46,622 bases of DNA from Nocardia alba NBRC 108234 (GCF_001612665.1 NZ_BDAX01000026.1:1-46622), one strand, 5' to 3'; counted from the first letter of the stretch, positions 1-10,026 are shown. The notes: generated by a model not told the origin, from the letters alone. Program-made: numbers and translations.

Positions 1-4
1 GGTA

Positions 5-72
5 GGGCTGCGGACTTGGGGTGAGCGTTGGGAGTGGGGGGTGGGCTGCGGACTTGGGGGTGAGCGTTGGGG
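5..72. repeat. imperfect direct repeat, two ~28-base units
   Basis: The block GGGCTGCGGACTTGGGG followed by TGAGCGTTGGG occurs at 5-32 and again, with one inserted G, at 43-71. The period is about 38 bases. A third, decayed copy may follow at about 78-110 (GGTGCGG..GCGGACCTTGGG). It lies in non-coding G-rich DNA and has no visible coding role. Confidence 0.6.
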
Positions 73-132
73 CGGGGTGCGGTAGTGCGGCGGACCTTGG
101 GTAGTGGGAGTGGTTGGGAGTGTGATCGTGGT

Positions 133-156
133 GGGTTGGGGGTGTGGGGTGTGGGG
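133..156 (+). other. G-quadruplex motif
   Basis: Four G-runs separated by very short loops (GGG-TT-GGGGG-TGT-GGGG-TGT-GGGG) fit the canonical G3+ quadruplex pattern on the + strand. It lies in the G-rich stretch 1-283, about 130 bases before the first gene. Apart from this motif and the direct repeat I see nothing else in 1-283. Formation in the cell is inference. Confidence 0.5.
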
Positions 157-283
157 TGTGGTCGGGAGTGAGGGCAATTCGTGGAGGTTTGGGGTGTGTG
201 GTGGCGGGGTTGTGGTGTGACAACGCGGTGGTGCGGGGGTGTGTTGCCCTGCGTCTGGGGTGTCCTTGGGGCACAGTGGTGTC

Positions 284-775
284 ATGACGAACCCGAGGAG
301 ACGGGGGCGCGCGGAGGAGCCTGCTCCGGCGCAGGCGCGGAAGGTGCCGGGGGCCGACTTGTTGTCGGCGGCGCAGGCGGCGGTGGGGGCGGCGCAGATC
401 GCGGCGGGGCAGGCTATCGATGCCGCTCAGCAGACTGCGGGGTATGCCTTCGACGCGGCGGTTCGGTTGCCGCCCGCGTCGGCGCAGCTGGCCGCGCAGT
501 TGCCGGATCTGGTGGAGAACCTGTCGATCGCGGTGGATCGTCTCAACAGCACGATCGACCGGCTCGATCGCACGTTGGCGCTGGCTGATCCGGTGTTCGC
601 CACCTATGACCGGTTGTTGCCACGGCTCGAGGCGCTGATCTCGCTGGGTGAGGACGTGCTGGGCGCGGTGGCGAAGCTGCCCGGTGTCGGGTTGCTCGGG
701 CGGATCACGGGGCGTGGGGGCGAGGAACCCGCACCGGAGCCGGAGCCGGACAAGCGCGGTCGTCGGCGACGCTGA
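284..775 (+). CDS. hypothetical protein, Ala-rich helical, 163 aa
   Basis: I do not recognise a named family. The ATG at 284 is preferred over the in-frame GTG at 239 because the extra N-terminus lies in low-complexity G-rich DNA. The protein has a basic, proline-containing head (residues 1-25) and a long Ala/Gln-rich amphipathic segment (about 25-75). Heptad-like Leu/Ile spacing follows around 80-120 (LVENLSIAVDRLNSTIDRL), which suggests a coiled coil. It ends in an acidic Glu/Pro stretch followed by a basic RGRRRR tail. There is no signal peptide or membrane segment. Similar short Ala-rich, coiled-coil proteins with charged tails are common in mycolate-containing actinobacteria. It is transcribed towards the 3' end of pabAB, with 37 bases between the stops. 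Confidence 0.7.
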   Translation: MTNPRRRGRAEEPAPAQARKVPGADLLSAAQAAVGAAQIAAGQAIDAAQQTAGYAFDAAVRLPPASAQLAAQLPDLVENLSIAVDRLNSTIDRLDRTLALADPVFATYDRLLPRLEALISLGEDVLGAVAKLPGVGLLGRITGRGGEEPAPEPEPDKRGRRRR

Positions 776-812
776 ACGCCGCACCGATCCGGCAGTACCG
801 TGCGCGTCGAAC

Positions 813-2873
<2,061 letters not shown>

Positions 2874-2939
2874 CGTGGCAGAAACATTACGCCGGGCGTG
2901 CGCGCGCGCATTCCCACATGGTCCCCGCCGATCTCCGGG

Positions 2940-2945
2940 CACAAT
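2940..2945 (+). promoter_or_regulatory. possible -10 box for a leaderless start at 2953
   Basis: CACAAT ends 7 bases before the ATG at 2953, the same layout as CACAAT at 38238 before the methyltransferase gene. There is no Shine-Dalgarno sequence in front of that ATG. This supports 2953 over the in-frame ATG at 2944. Confidence 0.35.
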
Positions 2946-2952
2946 GTGCGGC

Positions 2953-4008
2953 ATGGCTGTTTCTCAACCTGTCGATATCGACCCGGCGGTCGCCGATTTC
3001 GCGGCGATCGGGCGGTGGATGGACGAACAGGGCTTGCCCGGGACCGAATTCGACGCGGTCACCGCACTCGGCGGCGGCACCCAGAACGTGATGCTGCGCT
3101 TCACCAGGGGTGCACGCGAGTACGTGCTGCGACGCGGGCCCAAGCATCTGCGGGCCAAGAGCAATGAGGTGATCGGCCGGGAATCCCGTCTGCTCGGGGC
3201 GATCGCCGATACCGAGGTGCGCTCGCCCCGGGTGATCGCCGCGTGCGACGACGAGTCGGTGATCGGCGCGGTGTTCTATCTCATGGAGCCCATTCGCGGC
3301 TTCAACCCGCAGACGGAACTGCCCGAGCTGCACGCCGGTGATCCCGAGATCCGGCGCCAGATGGGTCTGTCCGCGGTCGAGGCCATCGCCCGGCTCGGCT
3401 CGCTCGACTACCGGGCGCTCGGGCTCGACGACTACGGCCGGCCCGAGGGTTTCCTCGAACGGCAGGTCCCGCGCTGGTTGCGTGAGCTCGATTCCTACAG
3501 CGCCAACGAGGGCTACCCCGGCCCACAGATCCCCGGTATCGAGCGGATCGGTGACTGGCTGGAGCGGCACCGGCCGACCGACTGGACGCCCGGCATCATG
3601 CACGGCGACTGCCACCTGGCGAACATGATGTTCGACTACGACGGTCCCGAGGTGGCGGCGATGGTCGACTGGGAGATGTCGACCATCGGCGATCCACTGC
3701 TCGACCTCGGTTGGCAGCTGGCGACCCGACCCGAACCCGGCACTGTCGGGGCGGGTCTGATGGGCAACCTCGGCACAGTCGGCGGTCTGCCGACCGAGGC
3801 GCAGATGATCGAGCACTACGGCAAGTTCTCCGACCGCGATCTCGGCGCCGTCACCTGGTACACCGTGCTGGCCTGCTTCAAGCTGGGCATCGTCCTCGAG
3901 GGCACCTACGCGCGGGCGTTCGCGGGCAAGGCGTCCAAACCGGTCGGTGACTTCCTGCACGCGGTGACGCTGGAACTGTTCGAGGAAGCGAACAAGCTCG
4001 CCGAGTGA
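2953..4008 (+). CDS. phosphotransferase family protein (APH/ACAD10-11-like)
   Basis: This is a 351-residue aminoglycoside-phosphotransferase-fold kinase of the subgroup usually linked to acyl-CoA dehydrogenases (ACAD10/11 N-domain type), rather than an antibiotic-resistance enzyme. An early nucleotide-binding loop (LGGGTQNVMLRF) is followed by the YVLRRGP beta strand. The catalytic motif is GIMHGDCHLANMMF, and the metal-binding Asp is in VDWEMSTIGDPLLDLGW. The substrate is unknown; members of this group have been proposed to phosphorylate hydroxy-acyl substrates. No acyl-CoA dehydrogenase is adjacent here. The start at 2953 is chosen for a -10-like CACAAT 7 bases upstream; 2944 is an alternative ATG. 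Confidence 0.85.
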   Translation: MAVSQPVDIDPAVADFAAIGRWMDEQGLPGTEFDAVTALGGGTQNVMLRFTRGAREYVLRRGPKHLRAKSNEVIGRESRLLGAIADTEVRSPRVIAACDDESVIGAVFYLMEPIRGFNPQTELPELHAGDPEIRRQMGLSAVEAIARLGSLDYRALGLDDYGRPEGFLERQVPRWLRELDSYSANEGYPGPQIPGIERIGDWLERHRPTDWTPGIMHGDCHLANMMFDYDGPEVAAMVDWEMSTIGDPLLDLGWQLATRPEPGTVGAGLMGNLGTVGGLPTEAQMIEHYGKFSDRDLGAVTWYTVLACFKLGIVLEGTYARAFAGKASKPVGDFLHAVTLELFEEANKLAE

Positions 4009-4078
4009 TGCCGGATCTCGCCGATAGTTGGCTTGATATTGATGGAGCACAAGAAGCGGTCATTCTGGGGTGAGTTCC

Positions 4079-4603
4079 ATGATCGTCCCTGATACCAAGA
4101 ACTGGACCTGGGTCCTGGAACGCCCCTGTTCCGAGTGCGGATTCGAGGCCGAGGCCACCGCGTACTCGGCCGTGCCCGCGGTGGTCCTCGACAGCGCCAC
4201 CCGGATCGGCTCGGCGCTCGAACGCGAGGACGCCCGGGTGCGCCCGGACGCGCTGACCTGGTCAGTCCTCGAATACGGCGCGCACGTGCGCGATGTGTGC
4301 CGGATCTTCGACACCAGGCTCGCGCTGATGCTGGACGGCGACGGTGTCGAGGCGCCCCGGTTCGAGAACTGGGATCAGGACGCGACCGCCGTCGCTGATC
4401 GCTACGACCGGCAGGATCCCGCCGTCGTCGCCGGGGAGCTGTCGCTCGCCGCCGATCGGGTGGCCGCGGCGTTCGGCGCGGTGCCGGCCGATCGGCTCGA
4501 TCTGCGCGGCGCGCGCAGTGACGGTTCGCTGTTCACTGTCTCGTCGCTGGGCCGGTACTTTGTGCACGACCTCGTGCATCACGTCCATGACGTGCGCGGA
4601 TAG
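4079..4603 (+). CDS. DinB-like / mycothiol-dependent-fold protein
   Basis: This 174-residue protein belongs to the DinB / maleylpyruvate-isomerase-like four-helix fold. It begins with the motif WTWVLERPCSECGFEA, typical of an actinobacterial subgroup with a CxxC pair. A histidine-rich end (HDLVHHVHDV) is expected to carry metal ligands. Family members use mycothiol or related thiols, or bind a metal, but the substrate here is unknown. GGGGTG sits about 7 bases before the ATG at 4079; a GTG at 4070 would add three residues. It follows the phosphotransferase gene by 70 bases on the same strand and may be read from its own promoter. Confidence 0.8.
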   Translation: MIVPDTKNWTWVLERPCSECGFEAEATAYSAVPAVVLDSATRIGSALEREDARVRPDALTWSVLEYGAHVRDVCRIFDTRLALMLDGDGVEAPRFENWDQDATAVADRYDRQDPAVVAGELSLAADRVAAAFGAVPADRLDLRGARSDGSLFTVSSLGRYFVHDLVHHVHDVRG

Positions 4604-4622
4604 AAATCTCTCGACTATTTTC

Positions 4623-4636
4623 TAGAACGTGTTTCA
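4623..4636. promoter_or_regulatory. KstR-like operator upstream of the alcohol dehydrogenase gene
   Basis: TAGAACGTGTTTCA matches the mycobacterial/rhodococcal KstR consensus TnnAACnnGTTnnA at every defined position. It lies 72 bases before the dehydrogenase start. The same core (TAGAACGTGTT, read on the minus strand) occurs in front of the DUF35/thiolase pair near 23626. That KstR or a similar TetR repressor binds here is inference. Confidence 0.5.
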
Positions 4637-4707
4637 GAAACGGGTGTTTTGTCGCTAGGGTGAGTGCAATCACAACGAGGCACGAGCTTGGCGAGAGGTC
4701 TACCGGC

Positions 4708-5838
4708 ATGAAGACGAAGGGCGCGATCCTGTGGGGCACCGATCAGGAATGGTCGGTCGAGGAGATCGAGGTCGGCGACCCCGTCGCCGGTGAAGTGCAG
4801 ATCCGGATGGAAACGGCGGGCATGTGCCACTCCGACCATCACATCGTCACCGGCGCGACGCCGATGCCGGGTTATCCCGTCATGGGTGGGCACGAGGGCG
4901 CGGGTGTCATCACCAAGCTCGGCCCGAACTGTCCGGCCGACCTGGCCGTGGGCGACCACGTGATCCTGTCGTTCATTCCCGCGTGCGGCCGTTGTCCCTC
5001 GTGTGTCGCGGGCGATATGGCGCTGTGCGACCTGGGCGCCGGACTGCTCATGGGACAGGCGATCTCGGACGGCACCTACCGCATCCAGGCGCGTGGCGAG
5101 AACGTCATCCCGATGTGCCTGCTCGGTACCTTCTCCCCGTACATGACGGTGCATCACACCTCCGTGGTGAAGATCGACCCCACCATCCCGTTCGAGGTGG
5201 CGTGCCTCGTCGGCTGCGGCGTGCCGACCGGGTTCGGTTCGTCGACCCATGTGGCGCAGGTGCAGCCGGGCGAGACCGTGGTGATCGCGGGCATCGGCGG
5301 CGTCGGGATGAGCGCGCTGCAGGGCGCGGTGCTCTCGGGCGCGTCGAAGGTCATCGCCATCGACCCGAATCCGTGGAAGCTGGAACAGGCGCAGAAGTTC
5401 GGCGCCACGCACACCTACGAGAGCATGGCCGCCGCGATCATGCCGATGATCGAGGCCACCGAGGGTCGGATGGCCGAGAAGGTCATCCTCACCATGGGTG
5501 AGATGCACGGCGACTACGTCGAAGAGGGTCTGATCCTCACCGGCAAGGCGGGCACTCTCGTCGTCACCTCGATGGGGCGGATGGACGCGAGCGACGTCAA
5601 GATGAACACCTTCCTGCTGTCGATGTTGCAGAAGACGGTGAAGGGCTGCATCTTCGGTGGTGGCAATGCCCGTCAGGACGCGCCGCGACTGCTCGCGCTG
5701 TACAAGGCGGGCCAGCTCAATCTCGACGACATGGTCACGCGCACCTACTCGCTCGAAGAGATCAACCAGGGCTACCGGGACATGCTGGACGGCAAGAACA
5801 TTCGCGGGATCATCCGCTACACCGAAGCCGACTGGTAG
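4708..5838 (+). CDS. NDMA-dependent alcohol dehydrogenase (nicotinoprotein)
   Basis: This is a 376-residue zinc-dependent medium-chain dehydrogenase of the Rxyl_3153/NDMA-dependent group. These enzymes keep NAD(H) tightly bound and are thought to pass electrons to mycofactocin; the artificial acceptor is N,N-dimethyl-4-nitrosoaniline. Catalytic zinc ligands are Cys40 (GMCHSDHH) and the GHE pair at 62-63. Structural zinc is bound by Cys93, Cys96, Cys99 and Cys107. The Rossmann motif is GIGGVGMSA, followed by an acidic Asp in VIAIDPN, which indicates NAD rather than NADP. The ATG at 4708 follows GAGAGG. A KstR-like box upstream suggests control with lipid or steroid catabolism. Substrate unknown. 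No mycofactocin genes are in the window. Confidence 0.88.
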   Translation: MKTKGAILWGTDQEWSVEEIEVGDPVAGEVQIRMETAGMCHSDHHIVTGATPMPGYPVMGGHEGAGVITKLGPNCPADLAVGDHVILSFIPACGRCPSCVAGDMALCDLGAGLLMGQAISDGTYRIQARGENVIPMCLLGTFSPYMTVHHTSVVKIDPTIPFEVACLVGCGVPTGFGSSTHVAQVQPGETVVIAGIGGVGMSALQGAVLSGASKVIAIDPNPWKLEQAQKFGATHTYESMAAAIMPMIEATEGRMAEKVILTMGEMHGDYVEEGLILTGKAGTLVVTSMGRMDASDVKMNTFLLSMLQKTVKGCIFGGGNARQDAPRLLALYKAGQLNLDDMVTRTYSLEEINQGYRDMLDGKNIRGIIRYTEADW

Positions 5839-6195
5839 TCAGCTCTCGCCTGCCTGCTCGGCGAGGCGGACCGCGATCTGTGCGATCAGGTCGTCCGGAA
5901 TCGGTTCGCCGAGTGGGAATCGCAAGGTGCCACGGCCCGCGTTGTAGGGCTCGATGGCTTTCTCCAGCGCCTCGTCCCCGTCCGGGACGGGGTACACGCT
6001 CACGTGGGCCTTCCAGCCCGCGAAGAAGATGAACACCCGGCCGCCGATGGTGGCGGCCGGGATGGCGTAGCTGATCTTCTCGCCCGTATCGGGCACCGCG
6101 CGGTGGATCGTTTCGCGGATCCGCTGCAGGACAGCGCGCGCGGCGGGCGGTTGGGCCGCCAGGTAGGCGTCGACGGAGTCGGGTTTCTCGGTCAT
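5839..6195 (-). CDS. DUF1801 domain protein (YdhG/'iron chaperone' family)
   Basis: This is a 118-residue single-domain cytosolic protein with the family signature PDTGEKISYAIPAA and a following FFAGWKAHVSVYP strand. It ends in an amphipathic helix (DDLIAQIAVRLAEQ). Family members have been called iron chaperones from a distant resemblance to frataxin-like proteins, but experimental support is thin. It lies 10 bases downstream of aztA on the same strand, so it is probably co-transcribed with the zinc transporter ATPase. Its stop codon abuts the convergent alcohol dehydrogenase stop. Confidence 0.82.
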   Translation of the reverse strand: MTEKPDSVDAYLAAQPPAARAVLQRIRETIHRAVPDTGEKISYAIPAATIGGRVFIFFAGWKAHVSVYPVPDGDEALEKAIEPYNAGRGTLRFPLGEPIPDDLIAQIAVRLAEQAGES

Positions 6196-6205
6196 GCCCT
6201 CGACT

Positions 6206-6883
6206 CTAGGCTTTGACCAGGACTTTCTCCGGATGACCCGCGGCCTCCAGTTGCCCGTCCCGTAGCAGGAGGCAGTGGTCTGCCCTGCTCGCCTCGTCGA
6301 GGTCGTGGGTGGCCGCGACGACGGTCACACCAGCCGCGCTGAGCTGCGCCAGGGCTCGGGATATCTCGGCCACGGACGCCTCGTCCAAGCCCGCCGCCGG
6401 TTCGTCGAGCAGCAGTAGGTCGGACTCCTGCGCCAAAGCCTGGGCGAGCAGGGTGCGTTGGCGTTGGCCGCCCGAGAGGGTGTCGAGCCGTCGAGTCGCC
6501 AGGTCGGTGAGCTGCATGCGCTCCAGGCAGATGCGGGTGATCTCGCGATCCGCGCGGGTCAGGCGCCGCCACGGTCCGCGATGCGCCCAGCGCCCCATCG
6601 CGACCGCTTCTCGCACGGTGATCGGCAGGGTCGGCGGTATCGCCGTGTGCTGCACCACGAAGGCGGGGCGCCGGGCGGTGCCGCGGTGCACCGCCCCTGC
6701 TCGAACCGCCACGGTGCCGGCGAGAACGCCGAGCAGGGTCGATTTCCCCGAGCCGTTGGGTCCGACTATCGCGGTCTGCCGCCCGCGCGGGATGGTGGCC
6801 GTCACGTCGTGGAGGACGGGCTGCCGGGCGTAGCCGGCGGTCAGGTGCTCGATCCGGATCGCCGCGTTGTCTGTGTGCTGCAT
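6206..6883 (-). CDS. aztA: zinc ABC transporter ATP-binding protein AztA
   Basis: This 225-residue ATPase drives zinc import with the permease AztB. It contains Walker A GPNGSGKST, the Q-loop region VVQHTA, signature LSGGQRQ, Walker B LLLLDEPAAGLDE and the H-loop His in ATHDLDEA. Length and motif spacing fit the ZnuC/MntB-type class. The ATG is preceded by GAGGTGAG. The gene is divergent from aztB with 48 bases between the starts; those bases hold a TATACT -10-like element overlapping a Zur-like box. The assignment to the Azt subgroup rests mainly on the neighbouring aztC and aztD genes. Confidence 0.88.
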   Translation of the reverse strand: MQHTDNAAIRIEHLTAGYARQPVLHDVTATIPRGRQTAIVGPNGSGKSTLLGVLAGTVAVRAGAVHRGTARRPAFVVQHTAIPPTLPITVREAVAMGRWAHRGPWRRLTRADREITRICLERMQLTDLATRRLDTLSGGQRQRTLLAQALAQESDLLLLDEPAAGLDEASVAEISRALAQLSAAGVTVVAATHDLDEASRADHCLLLRDGQLEAAGHPEKVLVKA

Positions 6884-6894
6884 CTCACCTCAAT

Positions 6895-6914
6895 TGAAAC
6901 GATAATCATTTTCA
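6895..6914. promoter_or_regulatory. Zur-like zinc operator between aztA and aztB
   Basis: TGAAACGATAATCATTTTCA carries 5-base inverted arms (TGAAA/TTTCA). Its part 6900-6914 matches 13 of 15 positions of TGAAAATCATTTTCA, the Zur box form I recall from actinobacteria. It is an AT-rich island in GC-rich DNA and overlaps a minus-strand TATACT (6914-6919). It is well placed to repress both transporter transcripts when zinc is plentiful. Another Fur-family protein could also use it. Confidence 0.65.
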
Positions 6915-6931
6915 GTATATCGTCTCGCGCT

Positions 6932-9007
6932 ATGGAATGGCTGTTCGCCCCGTTCGAGGTGGCTTTCGTGCAACGCGCGCTGTGGGGTGGGCTGCTCGTC
7001 TCGTGCGTGTGCGCCCTCGCCGGGACCTGGGTGGTGGTGCGCGGCATGGCATTTCTCGGCGACGCGATGGCCCACGGGATGCTGCCCGGCGTGGCGGTCG
7101 CGGCGTTGCTCGGCGGGAATCTGATGATCGGCGCCGCGGTGAGTTGCACCGCCATGGCCGCCGGGGTGTCGCTGCTCTCGCGCGGCAAGCGGTTCGCGGC
7201 CGATACCGCGATCGGGTTGCTGTTCGTGGGGATGCTCGCGGCCGGGGTGATCCTGGTGTCGCGGTCGCAGTCCTTCGCTGTCGACCTGACCGGGTTCTTG
7301 TTCGGGGACGTGCTGGCGGTACGCAGCGTCGACCTGTGGTATCTCCTTGCGGCGCTGGCTGTTTCGCTGGCAATCGCGGTCTTCGGGCACCGGGCCTTCG
7401 TCGCGCTGACCTTCGATCCGCGCAAGGCGCACACGCTCGGGTTGCATCCGAGAGCGGCGCAGGTGGCGTTGGTGGGGCTGCTGACCCTGGCGATCGTGTC
7501 CTCGTTCCACGTCGTCGGGACGCTGCTGGTGTTCGGGTTGCTCATCGCCCCGCCCGCTGCCGCGGTGTACTGGTCGGATCGGATTCCGGTGGTGATGTCG
7601 ATCGCCGCGCTGGTCGGTGGGTTCTCCACCGTCGCGGGACTGGTCATCTCCTGGCATGCGGGCACGGCCGCGGGAGCGACCATCGCGGCCGTGGCGGTGG
7701 GGTCGTTCTTCGTCTCCGCGATCTGCTCGGCGGTGCGGGATCGGTTCGGGAAGGCGGGGGCCACCTCGGTGGCCGCGCTGGCCGCGCTGCCGCTGGTCGG
7801 GTGTGCGCCGGCTGTGGAACCGGCGGTGGTCGAGGAGACTCCGCACGGGTTCGTCGCCGGAGCGCAGGAGATGAGCGAGGCGCAGAAGCGCCTGCTTCTC
7901 GCCGACGGGACCGGGGCGGTGCGGGTGATCGATCTGCTGACCGAGGAGGTCACGCCGATCGAGGCCGGGGAGACGAAAAGTGATTCGGCACAACCGCATC
8001 CGAGTACCGATCGGTCGCCGATCGATGCGGCACCCGCGGTTGGTGACGGGCGGTTCGCGTATCTGAGCGCGGGAGCCTCGGTTCGCGTCGTGGACAGCGG
8101 GGGATGGACCGTCGACCACGGCGACCATCGGCACTACTACCAGGCCCCCGAACGCGAGGTCGGGGTGATGTCCGCGGCCGACGGAGGTTCGACCGCCGAG
8201 CCCGGCGCCGCAAGGACACCCAGCGGCGTCGGCGACTCGGTTGTCGGTGCGTACAGCGATGCCGCCCTCGCGTCGGTTGTGCTGGACTCCGGTGCGTCGA
8301 TCCTGTTCGACCGCCCCGCGTTGGACAACGGTGTCGCCCGGGCGCAACGCCGGATCGAGGGCATCGCGATCCCGTACGCCGAGCGGATCGTGGTCGTCGA
8401 CAGTGCGGGTCGAGTCGAGGTGCGCGGGCGCGACGGCACGGCGGGGCAGGTGCCGACCGCCACCTGTCCGCAGCCGAAAGGGCAGGCCGTGACCAGGCGC
8501 GGAGTGGTTTTCGGGTGTGCCGACGGCGCGCTCGTGGTGGCACAGCGCGAGGGTGATTTCGTCGCCGAGAAGGTTCCCTACCCGGCGCACACCCCGGACC
8601 GCGCGAGCGCGTTCACCCACCGCCCCGGCAGCACCACGCTGACCGCACTCGCGGGTCGTGACGGGGTGTGGACGCTCGATATCAGGAAGAAGACCTGGAC
8701 CCGAACCACGATCTCCGACGCGGTCGCGGTGAACACCGCCGGTGAAGGATCGCCGCTGCTCGTGCTCACCCGCGATGGTGTGCTGCACGGCATCGACCCC
8801 GTCACGGGCACGGAGACAGCGCGTACGGCGCTGATCGCCGGGCCGGTCGACGGAGACCCGGTGATCGCGGTTGACCCGGAGCGCGCCTATATCAACGACT
8901 CTCGGGCGCGCACCGTCCACGAGATCGCCTACAACGACAACCTTCGCGTCGCGCGCACGTTCTCGCTGGACATCACGCCTTCGCTGATGGTGGAGACAGG
9001 CTTGTGA
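6932..9007 (+). CDS. aztB: AztB zinc permease fused to an AztD-like beta-propeller
   Basis: This 691-residue protein has two parts. Residues 1-270 are an ABC-3 family zinc/manganese permease with several membrane helices and the conserved MAFLGDAMAHGMLPGVAVA near the start. After a positively charged stretch (RDRFGK) comes a short hydrophobic run ending in a perfect lipobox, LVGC, with Cys291. Residues 310-691 resemble the separate AztD encoded downstream: a shared pattern runs from CP..G.A through VVxGCxxGAxVV to GSxxLxxLxG. This part also has a His-rich motif, DHGDHRHYY. Ordinary AztB permeases are about 280 residues, so this is a fusion. The hydrophobic run would place the propeller outside the cell, perhaps released or lipid-anchored by LspA. 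An in-frame GTG at 7733 could start a separate lipoprotein, but it has no Shine-Dalgarno. The stop overlaps aztC by 4 bases. Confidence 0.85.
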   Translation: MEWLFAPFEVAFVQRALWGGLLVSCVCALAGTWVVVRGMAFLGDAMAHGMLPGVAVAALLGGNLMIGAAVSCTAMAAGVSLLSRGKRFAADTAIGLLFVGMLAAGVILVSRSQSFAVDLTGFLFGDVLAVRSVDLWYLLAALAVSLAIAVFGHRAFVALTFDPRKAHTLGLHPRAAQVALVGLLTLAIVSSFHVVGTLLVFGLLIAPPAAAVYWSDRIPVVMSIAALVGGFSTVAGLVISWHAGTAAGATIAAVAVGSFFVSAICSAVRDRFGKAGATSVAALAALPLVGCAPAVEPAVVEETPHGFVAGAQEMSEAQKRLLLADGTGAVRVIDLLTEEVTPIEAGETKSDSAQPHPSTDRSPIDAAPAVGDGRFAYLSAGASVRVVDSGGWTVDHGDHRHYYQAPEREVGVMSAADGGSTAEPGAARTPSGVGDSVVGAYSDAALASVVLDSGASILFDRPALDNGVARAQRRIEGIAIPYAERIVVVDSAGRVEVRGRDGTAGQVPTATCPQPKGQAVTRRGVVFGCADGALVVAQREGDFVAEKVPYPAHTPDRASAFTHRPGSTTLTALAGRDGVWTLDIRKKTWTRTTISDAVAVNTAGEGSPLLVLTRDGVLHGIDPVTGTETARTALIAGPVDGDPVIAVDPERAYINDSRARTVHEIAYNDNLRVARTFSLDITPSLMVETGL

Positions 9008-10026
9008 AGCGCACGTACATCTCTCACGTTCCGCCTTCGAGTCGGCAGCGGACACCTGCCATCTCCTCGATGTGGGCGCCACGCTCCGACGGGCGTGCGG
9101 GGACGATTCGCCACGCTGTCCTGCTGCTGCTCGCGGCTGCCCTGTTCGTGCCGCTGGTGAGTGCGTGCGGCAGCGGGGCCGAGCGGTCCGGAATCGTGGT
9201 GACCACCAATATCCTCGGCGATCTGACCAGGGCCGTTGTCGGCGACGCGGTACCGGTGACGGTGTTGATGGAGGCGGGGGCCGATCCGCATTCCTTCGGC
9301 ATCTCCGCACGTCGAGCGGCCGACATCGAGCGCGCCGCGCTGGTGGTGCACAACGGGCTCGGGCTCGAGGAAGGCGTGGCGCGTCACGTGGAGGCCGCTG
9401 CCGCTGCCGGGGTGCCCACCCTGGCGGTGGCCGAGCGAGTCGATCCGATCGCCTATGCCTCCGATGAGTCGGCGGGACAACCCGATCCGCACTTCTGGAC
9501 CGATCCGCGCCGGGTGCGCACGGCCGTCGAGGCGATCAGTTCCGAGGTACTCGCCCAGGTCGACGACATCGACGCCGACGCGGTGCGGGCGAATACGCAG
9601 CGCTACCTCGGCGAGATCGACGAGCTGGACCGGTGGATGACCGAGCGGTTCGCCGCCGTCTCGCCCGAGCGCAGGCAGTTGGTCACCGACCACCACGTCT
9701 TCGGTTATCTCGCACAGCGATTCGGGTTCCGGGTGATCGGCGCGGTCATCCCCAGCGGCACCACCCTGGCCTCGCCGAGCGCCGCCGATCTCGACCACCT
9801 CGCGACCGCGATCCGCACCGCCGGTGTGAGCGCCATCTTCGCCGATTCGTCACAGCCCGATCGGCTTTCGCGCGTCCTCGCCGAACACACCGGACTCCAG
9901 GTGCGGGTGATCGCCCTGCACACCGAGTCGCTCACCGCGCCCGGTGCGGGTGCGGCCACCTATCTGGAGATGGCGCGCGCCAACACCGAAGCCATCGCCC
10001 GAGGTCTCTCCGGGCCGAGCACCTAA
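9004..10026 (+). CDS. aztC: zinc-binding lipoprotein AztC (ABC solute-binding protein)
   Basis: This captures zinc outside the membrane and delivers it to AztB. It is a 340-residue cluster A-I binding protein. A basic N-terminus and hydrophobic run end in the lipobox LVSAC (Cys55). Expected zinc ligands are visible in order: His in GADPHSFGIS, His in PDPHFWTDP, His in LVTDHHVFGY, and Asp in FADSSQP. The long His-rich loop of ZnuA is absent, as in AztC. The GTG start overlaps the aztB stop (GTGA), which favours coupling. The N-region before the signal sequence is then unusually long, so the ATG at 9070 is a real alternative. Confidence 0.88.
   Translation: MKRTYISHVPPSSRQRTPAISSMWAPRSDGRAGTIRHAVLLLLAAALFVPLVSACGSGAERSGIVVTTNILGDLTRAVVGDAVPVTVLMEAGADPHSFGISARRAADIERAALVVHNGLGLEEGVARHVEAAAAAGVPTLAVAERVDPIAYASDESAGQPDPHFWTDPRRVRTAVEAISSEVLAQVDDIDADAVRANTQRYLGEIDELDRWMTERFAAVSPERRQLVTDHHVFGYLAQRFGFRVIGAVIPSGTTLASPSAADLDHLATAIRTAGVSAIFADSSQPDRLSRVLAEHTGLQVRVIALHTESLTAPGAGAATYLEMARANTEAIARGLSGPST

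Noticed and set aside
2887..4050. 387-residue open frame antisense to the phosphotransferase gene
   Set aside because: No motif; the + strand has the full catalytic HGD and DW motifs.
6890..9310. 806-residue open frame antisense to aztB
   Set aside because: Arg/Pro/His-rich composition typical of a shadow frame in high-GC DNA; it runs across the Zur-like promoter region and opposes a gene with clear domains.
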